Shown one piece after another: positions 1-6,958 of a stretch of DNA of 25,708 nucleotides (positions within the stretch are counted from its first letter, which is position 1; each line of letters begins with the position of its first letter). The translations under genes and the position numbers were made by a program. Source of the stretch: Cocleimonas sp. (GTDB taxonomy: Bacteria; Pseudomonadota; Gammaproteobacteria; Thiotrichales; Thiotrichaceae); assembly GCA_023145485.1 (NCBI GenBank), contig JAGLDT010000136.1:1-25708 (forward strand), in the 5' to 3' direction. The notes beneath the pieces were generated by a model. The model saw nothing but the letters and a program-made list of their open reading frames with translations. It did no database searches and had not been told where the DNA came from.

Positions 1-731
1 GAACGCATACCACGCTCATGACCACCGCCGTGCATCTGTGCTTCAATACGAATACGTGGTTTGCGACGCACATACAGCGCCCCCATGCCTTTAGGACCGT
101 AGATCTTATGAGCAGAAAAGCTCATTAAATCAACTTTCATGGTCTCTATATCAATCGGCACTTTGCCTGCACTTTGCGCCGCATCGACATGGAAGATAAT
201 TTTATTTTCACGACAAATTTCACCAATCGCGGCAATATCTTGAATCACACCTGTTTCATTATTGACATGCATAATCGAGACAACGGTCGTATCATCTTTA
301 ATAGCCGCTTTAAAAACATCCAGATCAAGTAATCCATTATCCATTGGGTCAAGGTAAGTGACCTCATAACCTTCCCGTTCAAGCTGACGACAGGTATCTA
401 GTACCGCTTTATGCTCCGTTTTCATGGTAATAATATGTTGACCACGACGTTTATTAAAATGCGCAGCACCTTTAATGGCTAAATTATCTGACTCTGTTGC
501 ACCGCTAGTCCAAACAATTTCACGTGAATCGGCATTAATCAAAGCAGCTACATTAGCGCGCGCTTCTGTTACTGCATCATCACTTGCCCAACCAAAGGAA
601 TGACTACGTGATGCAGGATTACCAAATATTCCTGTTGGCGTCAGGTACTGCATCATTTTCTCTGCAACACGCGGATCAACAGGCGTTGTCGCAGAGTAAT
701 CTAGGTAAATTGGGGTTTGAAGTTCGCTCAT
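1..731 (-). CDS. iscS: IscS cysteine desulfurase, partial (C-terminal part lies beyond the left edge)
   Basis: PLP-dependent cysteine desulfurase that takes sulfur from L-cysteine and passes it to IscU for Fe-S cluster assembly, and to tRNA thiolation and other carriers. The visible 243 residues match the IscS core: N-terminal YLDYSATTPVDPRV, the PLP-phosphate-binding SGATESDNLAIKG, KTEHKAVLDT with the conserved His, HVDAAQSAGK with the PLP-ring Asp, the Schiff-base Lys in SFSAHKIYGPKG, and EAQMHGGGHERGMRS at the edge. The catalytic Cys loop and C-terminus are not in the window. The start is supported by AAGGA nine bases upstream. The gene lies 82 bases downstream of iscR on the same strand, as in isc operons, so iscU and hscBA would be expected further left. 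The gene assignment is very secure. Confidence 0.97.
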   Translation of the reverse strand, partial: MSELQTPIYLDYSATTPVDPRVAEKMMQYLTPTGIFGNPASRSHSFGWASDDAVTEARANVAALINADSREIVWTSGATESDNLAIKGAAHFNKRRGQHIITMKTEHKAVLDTCRQLEREGYEVTYLDPMDNGLLDLDVFKAAIKDDTTVVSIMHVNNETGVIQDIAAIGEICRENKIIFHVDAAQSAGKVPIDIETMKVDLMSFSAHKIYGPKGMGALYVRRKPRIRIEAQMHGGGHERGMR

Positions 732-786
732 AATGCGCAATCCTTGTAAATAGTATGCTTGCTAATATTTTAACTTTTTGCTGACT

Positions 787-814
787 ATTCTAAATGATAT
801 AAACTATTTAGAAT
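787..814 (-). promoter_or_regulatory. Hairpin in the iscR-iscS intergenic region
   Basis: Perfect inverted repeat ATTCTAAAT / ATTTAGAAT (9-bp arms, 787-795 and 806-814, 10-base loop). Its iscR-proximal arm touches the iscR stop codon. No U-tract follows in the direction of transcription, so it does not look like an intrinsic terminator. It may instead be an mRNA-processing or 3'-protecting structure that uncouples iscR from iscS. The structure is seen; the role is inferred. Confidence 0.5.
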
Positions 815-1293
815 TAAGCTCTGGTGGTCTTGGAGACCATTTCTATTACGTCTTCTTTTTTCTTGCGTTGACGCGCTGCAACTTCAATCACTTCTGCACG
901 AGACATCATTTCTTCTAGCGAAATATCATCCAAAAATGTCTGAATACGAGTACTTAAATCCATCCAAAGATCATGTGTTAAGCAATGTCCATCTTTAGTA
1001 CAATTGCCTTTTCCCGCGCATTTTGAAAGATCAACATTTTCATCCACCGCCATAATAATTTGAGACATAGCAATTTCAGAAGGCGCACGGCTTAAACGAT
1101 AGCCACCACCTGGCCCACGCATACTGGTTACCAGTCCTTGGCGACGTAATTTAGAAAAGAGTTGTTCAAGATAAGAGAGTGAAATATCCTGACGCTCTGA
1201 AATTTCAGCTAGCGAAACAGGCTTTTCTTTACAATGCAGGGAGATATCCAGCATAGCGGTAACAGCGTAACGACCTTTAGTTGTTAATTTCAT
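814..1293 (-). CDS. iscR: IscR, [2Fe-2S] Rrf2-family transcriptional regulator
   Basis: Regulator of Fe-S cluster biogenesis. In its family the [2Fe-2S] form represses the isc operon and the apo form controls a second set of promoters. The 159-residue protein has an N-terminal winged helix (MKLTTKGRYAVTAMLD, ISLSYLEQLFSKLRRQGLV, then the wing RGPGGGYRLSR) and the cluster ligands Cys92, Cys98, Cys104 and His107 in the C-x5-C-x5-C-x2-H arrangement of E. coli IscR. I chose the start at 1293 because GGAG lies six bases upstream and it gives the family-standard N-terminus; an in-frame ATG at 1305 overlaps that ribosome binding site. It sits between cysE and iscS. A promoter and an inverted repeat lie just upstream, consistent with autoregulation. 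Confidence 0.97.
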   Translation of the reverse strand: MKLTTKGRYAVTAMLDISLHCKEKPVSLAEISERQDISLSYLEQLFSKLRRQGLVTSMRGPGGGYRLSRAPSEIAMSQIIMAVDENVDLSKCAGKGNCTKDGHCLTHDLWMDLSTRIQTFLDDISLEEMMSRAEVIEVAARQRKKKEDVIEMVSKTTRA

Positions 1294-1316
1294 AGATGGC
1301 TCCATAGCAGTATAAA

Positions 1317-1356
1317 GACTCAGGTATTATTGTATTCTGAGTCCAAGTATTTTCAC
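1317..1356 (-). promoter_or_regulatory. Candidate iscR promoter with overlapping operator-like inverted repeat
   Basis: On the minus strand GTGAAA (1351-1356) and TACAAT (1329-1334) are separated by 16 bp, giving 4/6 and 5/6 matches to sigma-70 boxes, with a predicted start near 1322. A perfect inverted repeat GACTCAG / CTGAGTC (1317-1323 and 1337-1343, centres 20 bp apart) brackets the -10 box. The halves are preceded by ATACTTG and ATACC, which loosely resemble type 1 IscR half-sites, but the whole does not fit the published 25-bp consensus. Autoregulation by IscR is an inference from position. Confidence 0.45.
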
Positions 1357-1406
1357 TATGAATCGCACACGTTGCTATAGCCCATAGTAGAGATACTTTT
1401 TTCAGC

Positions 1407-1439
1407 CAAACACTGATACTGTTTGTTTATCAGTGTTTG
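1407..1439 (-). terminator. Perfect 12-bp hairpin downstream of cysE, possible terminator
   Basis: The arms 1407-1418 and 1428-1439 are perfectly complementary with a 9-base loop and lie 38 bases past the cysE stop codon. There is no clean run of U after the stem on the minus strand, so efficient intrinsic termination is doubtful. It may be a Rho-dependent 3' end or a processing site separating cysE from iscR. Confidence 0.4.
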
Positions 1440-1476
1440 CTAATGCTGTGGATAGTAAAATACCTGACAAGAACAG

Positions 1477-2262
1477 TCAAGTATTACTGCAATTTATTTT
1501 GTTATTTTTTTCTGCATCCTTACCATCAAAACCCTCGGCTTCAATTTGAGGCAAGGGATCAAGATCTAAATCGCCTCCTATATGCCGTATTTGTATGCAC
1601 ATCTTATCCATCCGTTGATCCATTTTATGAATATGATCTAGCATTTTATTGACCGTACTTGCAACAGGATCAGGCATGTCCTCGGTTGCACCATAGGCGT
1701 CAAAACCCATTTTTTTCGCCACTGCAGCACGATTTTTCTGTTTTTTTGAACGCCGCACAACTTCACGACCAGGCACTCCAACAACGGTTGTATTCTCATG
1801 CACTTCTTTTACAACCACGGCATTAGAACCAATACGCGCATCATCATTAATCATTATTGGTCCAAGAATTTTAGCACCTGCACCAACAACAACATTATTA
1901 CCTAAAGTCGGATGACGCTTTCCCGCCTTCCAACTTGTACCACCTAACGTCACACCATGATATAAGGTACAGTCATTACCAATTTCGGCCGTTTCGCCAA
2001 TTACAACGCCCATCCCATGATCAATAAAAAAACGTTGCCCAATGACTGCACCCGGGTGAATTTCTATTCCTGTGAATAAACGAGCGACATTTGATAGCAC
2101 TCTTGCTAGCCATTTCAAACCTTTACCCCATAAAGCATGGGAAATACGATGAAAAATGATGGCATGAACACCAGGGTAGGTGGTTAACACTTCAAATGTA
2201 TTGCGCGCAGCGGGGTCACGATCAAACACACAAGAAATATCTTCTTTAATTTGTGAAAACAT
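1477..2262 (-). CDS. cysE: Serine O-acetyltransferase (CysE, short Pseudomonas-type)
   Basis: Transfers acetyl from acetyl-CoA to L-serine to give O-acetylserine, the carbon skeleton for cysteine, in the cytoplasm. The 261-residue protein starts directly with a short helical part (FEVLTTYPGVHAIIFHRISH). A left-handed beta-helix of hexapeptide repeats follows (about 65-170), including GIEIHPGAVIG, FIDHGMGVVIGETAEIG and LYHGVTLGG with the active-site Asp81/His82 region and His102. The long N-terminal helical domain of the E. coli enzyme is absent. The C-terminal tail (MGFDAYG, DMPDPVA, MLDHIHKMDQRM) is the form found beside iscR in Pseudomonas-like genomes. Placement ahead of iscR and iscS links cysteine supply to sulfur mobilisation. 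A weak AGAG precedes the ATG. The identification is secure. Confidence 0.95.
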   Translation of the reverse strand: MFSQIKEDISCVFDRDPAARNTFEVLTTYPGVHAIIFHRISHALWGKGLKWLARVLSNVARLFTGIEIHPGAVIGQRFFIDHGMGVVIGETAEIGNDCTLYHGVTLGGTSWKAGKRHPTLGNNVVVGAGAKILGPIMINDDARIGSNAVVVKEVHENTTVVGVPGREVVRRSKKQKNRAAVAKKMGFDAYGATEDMPDPVASTVNKMLDHIHKMDQRMDKMCIQIRHIGGDLDLDPLPQIEAEGFDGKDAEKNNKINCSNT

Positions 2263-2374
2263 GATTTAACTCTGAAATGGGGGTAGGAGAGGCAAATATT
2301 TAAACACAAATTGCAGAAAGAGGGAAATTGGAATTTAATCTAGCGTTATATCAGAAAATGCTATTAGTTTTTAA

Positions 2375-3097
2375 TTAACGATATTCCAACAAACGAAAAC
2401 GGGCTTTAGCTAAACCACCATCACCTTTTCCGCTTAAATAAACACCCGCTTTAAAATAGTTTTTGGTACCTTTCCATAAGGCCAGTGACTGTTTTGCTTT
2501 AAGCTTCCAATCAGACCACACCTCTAGGTTACCGTTGGAAACTTTAATACTATAGCGACTGAAATTTTTTCCTTGTCGCTTCCCTAAGTCGGCATAGCGA
2601 ATACCATTATGATAAGGGCTTGCTCTAAGAATCGCCCAGACATGGTTTTTGATACCACGATGACTTCTCAACCATGTTATGCGTAACGGAGGATAGCTTG
2701 GTTTGACCGCATGAATTTGTAGTAATGTAATTTGATCTAAACCTTTAGGATTAGATAAATGAATTTCGGCATTCAATATTTTAGGCGCGGGGGTATAAAC
2801 CGACCAATCTTCAGGACCTAAACGTAATTCAGCGCGTACTATTGGACCGTGAGATGCTTTTTTCACCTTGAACGTCATGTAACGTCCATTTTCCAAATAG
2901 AAGTAGGGCTTAGCTCTACCTTGAAAACGACCATATCCAATACGAATTTTATCTTTCGGAAACTGTAATTTTGCCTTGCCTAACACATTTCGAAACACAG
3001 GGTTTTTATAAGGAGAATCATACGCCATTAAATTCAGAGGAAAGAAAAAGACTCCTCCTATCATGGACAATAGTAAAAATTTGGCACTCTTTATCAT
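2375..3097 (-). CDS. Secreted PL7-family alginate lyase-like protein
   Basis: Probably a periplasmic or secreted polysaccharide lyase that cleaves 4-linked uronic acid chains by beta-elimination. The mature part carries the three signature blocks of the PL7 / alginate lyase 2 fold in order: RAEL (88-91, family R-[ST/A]-EL), QIH (127-129) and YFKAGVY (214-220). These contribute the catalytic Arg, Gln, His and Tyr in known members. A signal peptide is evident (MIKSAK, a hydrophobic core to about residue 24, then AYDSPY). I moved the start to the ATG at 3097 because AAGGAGA lies just upstream; an ATG at 3118 precedes that site and is unlikely. The protein is about 240 residues, the usual size of a single-domain PL7 enzyme. 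It stands alone, with no transporter, TonB receptor or other lyase nearby. The family is likely; the exact substrate is unknown. Confidence 0.75.
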   Translation of the reverse strand: MIKSAKFLLLSMIGGVFFFPLNLMAYDSPYKNPVFRNVLGKAKLQFPKDKIRIGYGRFQGRAKPYFYLENGRYMTFKVKKASHGPIVRAELRLGPEDWSVYTPAPKILNAEIHLSNPKGLDQITLLQIHAVKPSYPPLRITWLRSHRGIKNHVWAILRASPYHNGIRYADLGKRQGKNFSRYSIKVSNGNLEVWSDWKLKAKQSLALWKGTKNYFKAGVYLSGKGDGGLAKARFRLLEYR

Positions 3098-3125
3098 CAA
3101 TCTTTCTCCTTTTAACATACTAAGC

Positions 3126-3159
3126 CTAGTACTCAGTCAACCTATATTTGCTAAGGTAC
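3126..3159. repeat. Copy 1 of a ~34-bp intergenic repeat
   Basis: Starts CTAGTACTCAGTCAACC and ends GCTAAGGTAC. It aligns with 4902-4935 at about 29 identities over 35 columns, with four mismatches (three of them transitions) and two single-base gaps. It sits about 28 bases upstream of the PL7 gene start. Read on the minus strand it includes TTGACT, a good -35-like hexamer, but the -10-like TATGTT is only 15 bp away. Confidence 0.6.
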
Positions 3160-3272
3160 TTTCTTCGCGCCTTACAACAAATTATTTTCTACTGACGATA
3201 AAGTAATATCACAATAAATAATGATAAAAGGTTTAAAATATACGATAAAAAATCAATTTAGCGGAATGTTTT

Positions 3273-3731
3273 TTATAAATAGAACTTACCCGCTGTAGCA
3301 ACAATTGTAGTCACTAAACCAATGCTCAGGTTAATACCAACCAGTAAGCGAATCTGTCCTAACGCTTTAGCACCATCAACCCAACGCTCCTCTGCTACTG
3401 CTTGTTTTAATTTTTTATAGGGAGCAAAAAACACATGTAAAAAAATCAGCATCATAATAACTCCCAAGCCCAGCATAATATGCATGAAAACGGGTATTTG
3501 AGGATATAAACTAAGCATCCATAAACCGCTGACTAAGACTAATACAATAGAAATCCATACCCATAGAAAAAACCGTTTAAACGTTGCAACCCACAATGAT
3601 AAACGCTGGGGTGGCTCTAGCACTTCAACAATAGCGGGGCGCAATGCTTGATGGGCAAAAAACATTCCACCGACCCAAACAATAATACCTAGAATATGAA
3701 CGGATAGTGCGACAGATAATGGGTTAAACAT
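3273..3731 (-). CDS. CopD-family integral membrane protein
   Basis: A 152-residue inner-membrane protein with four predicted membrane helices (about 5-29, 53-74, 81-103 and 127-150). Features seen are HILGIIVWVGGMFFAHQALRP, a LEPPQRLSLW loop, FLHVFFAPYKKLK and a final RLLVGINLSIGLVTTIVA. This pattern is that of the small stand-alone proteins usually annotated as CopD-domain, with conserved His residues in the helices (His12, His27, His84, His99). The exact function of these small members is not established; copper or haem handling is suggested by the family name only. It follows moeB by 57 bases on the same strand and may be the last gene of the bolA-moeB-copD group. Its ribosome binding site (GAGA) is weak. 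Confidence 0.75.
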   Translation of the reverse strand: MFNPLSVALSVHILGIIVWVGGMFFAHQALRPAIVEVLEPPQRLSLWVATFKRFFLWVWISIVLVLVSGLWMLSLYPQIPVFMHIMLGLGVIMMLIFLHVFFAPYKKLKQAVAEERWVDGAKALGQIRLLVGINLSIGLVTTIVATAGKFYL

Positions 3732-3788
3732 AATTAAATCTCATTTGACTAAGGAAGTTCCTAATTTTAAAAAAAGGCGATAAGTTCA

Positions 3789-4535
3789 TTATGCTCCATC
3801 TCCACAGCAAGAGCAGTTTCTATCTCGCTTTAATTTAATTTCACGAAAGAGCATCTCCTTAGCATCATGAATTAATAAACGCCCCATTAATGTCGGCAAA
3901 CCTAATAAACATTTAATTGCTTCAGTTGCTTGAATCGAGCCAATAATACCTGCAACAGGTGCAAGAACGCCATTAGTACTACAAGTATCCGCAATCTCAG
4001 AGGCATAACTATAAAGACATTGGTAGCAAGGTGATGTTGCGTCACGACTATCATACACACTAACCTGTCCCTCCATGCGAATCACTGCTCCTGAAACCAG
4101 TGGTATTTTATTCTCAAAACAGGCTTTATTAATAGCAAAGCGAGTACTGAAATTATCACTGCAATCGAGTACTAAGTCATACTTTTGAATAATTTTTAAT
4201 AGCGTTTTCTCATCAAATCTTTCAGGGAGTTTTATGACATTAATATCAGGGTTAATATGATGAATCCCTTGTGTGGCAGAGTCAACTTTTGATAAGCCAA
4301 TGGTCTCATTGGTATGGATAATTTGACGTTGTAAATTACTCAGCTCCACCGTATCAAAATCACAAATCCCAAGCGTACCGATACCAGCCGAAGCAAGGTA
4401 CAGAGCGACAGGAGAGCCTAACCCCCCCATCCCGATAATAAGAACGTTAGAATCTAATAATTTTTGTTGCCCTTGAATGTCAATATCAGGCAAGAGAATT
4501 TGGCGACTATAGCGTAGTAGTTGTGAATCATTCAT
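3789..4535 (-). CDS. moeB: MoeB/ThiF-family E1-like adenylyltransferase
   Basis: Activates the C-terminal glycine of a ubiquitin-like sulfur carrier (MoaD or ThiS) by adenylation with ATP, for molybdopterin or thiamine-thiazole synthesis. The 248 residues show the nucleotide-binding loop GMGGLGSP (35-42), the Asp/Arg region DFDTVELSNLQRQ, DCSDNFSTR, the crossover-loop Cys185 in DTCSTNGVLAPVAG, and two zinc-binding Cys pairs, C170-x2-C173 and C241-x2-C244. The length equals the single-domain MoeB/ThiF form with no rhodanese extension. MoeB and ThiF cannot be told apart by eye, and no moa or thi genes are adjacent; bolA lies immediately upstream. The ribosome binding site GAGGTG starts right after the bolA stop, pointing to co-transcription. 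Confidence 0.88.
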   Translation of the reverse strand: MNDSQLLRYSRQILLPDIDIQGQQKLLDSNVLIIGMGGLGSPVALYLASAGIGTLGICDFDTVELSNLQRQIIHTNETIGLSKVDSATQGIHHINPDINVIKLPERFDEKTLLKIIQKYDLVLDCSDNFSTRFAINKACFENKIPLVSGAVIRMEGQVSVYDSRDATSPCYQCLYSYASEIADTCSTNGVLAPVAGIIGSIQATEAIKCLLGLPTLMGRLLIHDAKEMLFREIKLKRDRNCSCCGDGA

Positions 4536-4552
4536 GTTTTAACCACCTCTTA

Positions 4553-4870
4553 TTAAGAAGGTATTCCACCACCTAAACACTCTGGAGACTCCATTGTCTT
4601 CCCTGCTTTTTCAAAATACTCATCGGGTGTCATGGTATGCAAAGAAAGTGCATGAATACCCCCTGAAAGCTCCTCAGCTAACGCCTCATTAATCATACGA
4701 TGGCGGGCAATTAACATTTTCCCTTCAAATGCCTTACTAACAGCAATAACCTTAAAGTGTGACTCTGAATCAAGTGGCACATTGTGCATATGGGTTTCAT
4801 TAATAATATCTAACACGTCTGGCTCAAGCGCAATGGTCAATTTTGATTGGATAATAGCTTGCATCGTCAT
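4553..4870 (-). CDS. bolA: BolA-family protein
   Basis: A small (105-residue) BolA/IbaG-type protein. Family members bind monothiol glutaredoxins through a shared [2Fe-2S] cluster or bind DNA, and influence cell shape and stress responses. The class-defining block is present: DSESHFKVIAVSKAFEGKM, then LIARHRMINEALAEEL with the invariant His of the RHRM motif, then GGIHALSLHTMTPDEY. The C-terminus ends in SPECLGGG, as in many proteobacterial BolA proteins. The ATG at 4870 has AGGA eight bases upstream; a second ATG two codons later is a possible alternative. It heads the group bolA-moeB-copD. The link to Fe-S trafficking fits the isc genes 3 kb away, but that is context only. Confidence 0.9.
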   Translation of the reverse strand: MTMQAIIQSKLTIALEPDVLDIINETHMHNVPLDSESHFKVIAVSKAFEGKMLIARHRMINEALAEELSGGIHALSLHTMTPDEYFEKAGKTMESPECLGGGIPS

Positions 4871-4901
4871 TTTTTAATTCCTATTCATTTTTACAGATAA
4901 T

Positions 4902-4935
4902 CTAGTATTCAGCCAACCCTATATTGGCCAAGTAC
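4902..4935. repeat. Copy 2 of the ~34-bp intergenic repeat
   Basis: Starts CTAGTATTCAGCCAACCC and ends GGCCAAGTAC, matching the copy at 3126-3159 in the same orientation. It lies about 31 bases upstream of the bolA start codon, so both copies sit at similar distances in front of minus-strand genes. It contains the palindrome TTGGCCAA. Confidence 0.6.
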
Positions 4936-5063
4936 AAGGGATGAGCGATTATATCGGAATTAACGAAAAAAAGAATAGTCACATACAGTCACCTTCCAAT
5001 AGCCTTGCATCCCTCAATGAAAGTAGTTGTTTAATATTCACCCTATGAAATAACCAAAAGCTT

Positions 5064-5072
5064 TGTTACGAT
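5064..5072 (+). promoter_or_regulatory. Candidate rnpB promoter (extended -10)
   Basis: TG-T-TACGAT forms an extended -10 element ending nine bases before the inferred RNA start at 5081. No good -35 hexamer is present at normal spacing, which the TG extension could compensate. The stretch between the -10 box and the start, TGCGCATT, is GC-rich at its front like a stringent-type discriminator. Confidence 0.45.
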
Positions 5073-5080
5073 TGCGCATT

Positions 5081-5459
<379 letters not shown>

Positions 5460-5745
5460 TCTTTAATTTCATTAAAAACTTTGCACTAATACACTTTTAA
5501 TAGTGATTTATTTGTATTAAATTAAATCAGACACCCTGCCAATATAATCCCATTTATTTTACCGATATTTTCACTCTAAAAATTGTCCTTTGATCGCTTA
5601 GTCTTCATAGTTAAACTTAAAGTAACTTATTAAGTTCTGTTTTTAGTCATTTGTAAGCAAGACAAGTTCTTATTTTGTTCATGTTAATTATTAACACCTT
5701 TCATCTAAGTAACTGTCTTGTATAGAAAATCACCGTCATTAGAGA

Positions 5746-5774
5746 TAGACCTGTGGGGTATTGAGGTCTATAAT
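5746..5774 (+). promoter_or_regulatory. dcw cluster promoter (Pmra-like)
   Basis: TAGACC (5746-5751, 4/6 to TTGACA) is separated by exactly 17 bp from TATAAT (5769-5774, 6/6), with a predicted start near 5781. It is the best sigma-70 promoter in the region and is oriented into rsmH and the whole dcw cluster. The resulting leader would be about 200 nt. Confidence 0.7.
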
Positions 5775-5783
5775 TAATCATAG

Positions 5784-5807
5784 TGGTAGATTGCGGGAAA
5801 AGATGGT
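5784..5807 (+). promoter_or_regulatory. MraZ-box-like direct repeats at the dcw promoter
   Basis: TGGT (5784-5787), CGGG (5794-5797) and TGGT (5804-5807) occur with an exact 10-bp period immediately after the predicted transcription start. Each differs by one base from the TGGG core that MraZ binds as direct repeats with 5-nt spacers ahead of mraZ in E. coli. A perfect TGGGG sits upstream at 5754-5758 inside the promoter spacer. The periodicity is seen; binding by MraZ is inferred, and no mraZ gene is present here. Confidence 0.35.
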
Positions 5808-5980
5808 GTTAATTCTCCTGACTTTAATATCAAACAGGGTCTGATGTAATAGATGTTCCATGAAGTTTCCAATTTGAAGATGGAATATTCAATAAGTTGA
5901 GTAGTTAGCTGAGGCTCAGAATAATTTAGAAATTAACGGTGTGTTAAGTCAAATTTCTTTATGAATAAGGGCAAAAGAAT

Positions 5981-6958
5981 ATGAGCAATTCATCATTATT
6001 AAAGTTTCAACACACAACCGTTTTACTTTATGAGGCAGTAGAGGCACTCGCCGTTAAAAGTAATGGCTTCTACATCGACGCAACCTTTGGCCGAGGAGGT
6101 CATGCAAGCTTAGTTATCGCTCAACTGAATACTGATGGATGCTTGCTGTTGATTGATAAAGACCCTCAGGCAATAGCATACGCTAATAAGAAATACGCTG
6201 ATGATCCGCGTATATTGGTTTGGCAGGGCTCCTTTAAAGACTTTCCGCTTGCTATAGAACAGTTAGAAATTAGAAGGAAACCAGATGGTTTATTACTTGA
6301 CCTAGGTGTTTCATCACCACAACTAGATGATGCTTCACGTGGTTTTAGTTTTCAACGAGATGGTGCGCTCGACATGCGCATGAATCCTGATGCTGATGAA
6401 AGTGCAGCAGAGTGGCTAAATGTTGCTGAAGAAAAAGAAATTGCGAATGTATTATGGCAATTTGGAGAAGAACGTTTTTCACGCAGAATAGCGACGGCCA
6501 TTATAAGAGAAAGAGCAATATCACCAATAGAAACAACCTTGCGCTTAGCCTCTATTGTGGCAAATGCAGTCCCTAAGTCAAAACAGAAAAAAGGCAAAAA
6601 TCCAGCAACAAAAAGTTTTCAGGCAATCCGTATCTTTATTAATAAAGAATTGGAGGACTTAGAGCAGTGTTTACAGCAAACAATAGCATCATTAGCAAAG
6701 CATGGTCGACTCGTCGTAATTAGCTTTCATTCGCTGGAAGATCGTATGGTTAAACGATTTTTGAAGGATAAATCCACTCAGCCCAAACTGCCACGCGGGT
6801 TACCTGTTATGGATAATCAGATGGAAGAACTTATGGGAGAAGAGTTTTCCGTTACTTATAAAGTAATTGGAAAACCAGTAAAAGCATCACAGCAGGAGAT
6901 AGAAAGAAATACACGTTCTCGTAGTGCCATTATGAGAACGGGAGAAAAAATAAAGTGA
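5981..6958 (+). CDS. rsmH: 16S rRNA (cytosine-1402 N4)-methyltransferase RsmH (MraW)
   Basis: Uses S-adenosylmethionine to methylate N4 of C1402 in 16S rRNA near the ribosomal P site. The 325-residue protein, a typical length, begins with the conserved HTTVLLYEAVEAL, followed by the SAM-binding motif DATFGRGGH (33-41), LLIDKDPQAI, DGLLLDLGVSSPQLDDASRG, FSFQRDGALDMRM, LWQFGEERFSRRIA, FQAIRIFINKEL and the C-terminal VVISFHSLEDRMVKRF. AAGGG lies nine bases upstream of the ATG. It is the first gene of the cluster; its TGA overlaps the GTG start of ftsL. The usual upstream partner mraZ is not there. Confidence 0.98.
   Translation: MSNSSLLKFQHTTVLLYEAVEALAVKSNGFYIDATFGRGGHASLVIAQLNTDGCLLLIDKDPQAIAYANKKYADDPRILVWQGSFKDFPLAIEQLEIRRKPDGLLLDLGVSSPQLDDASRGFSFQRDGALDMRMNPDADESAAEWLNVAEEKEIANVLWQFGEERFSRRIATAIIRERAISPIETTLRLASIVANAVPKSKQKKGKNPATKSFQAIRIFINKELEDLEQCLQQTIASLAKHGRLVVISFHSLEDRMVKRFLKDKSTQPKLPRGLPVMDNQMEELMGEEFSVTYKVIGKPVKASQQEIERNTRSRSAIMRTGEKIK

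Larger units (their letters stand above)
5460..5980. other. 521-bp intergenic region between rnpB and rsmH
   Basis: No open reading frame longer than about 15 codons with a plausible ribosome binding site, no tRNA, and no recognisable mraZ or mraZ fragment in any plus-strand frame. It is AT-rich. It holds a 13-base near-palindrome GTTAATTATTAAC (5683-5695) about 50 bp ahead of the dcw promoter, the promoter itself (5746-5774), a periodic TGGT/CGGG/TGGT array (5784-5807) and then an approximately 200-base leader to rsmH with short complementary stretches such as TTCCA/TGGAA and CTGAG/CTCAG. Confidence 0.7.

Noticed and set aside
5460..5980. A decayed mraZ pseudogene in the rnpB-rsmH gap
   Set aside because: The plus-strand frames contain frequent stops and none of the MraZ hallmarks such as the D-x-K-GR-LxxPxxxR block were seen; the promoter sits too close to rsmH to leave room for the gene.
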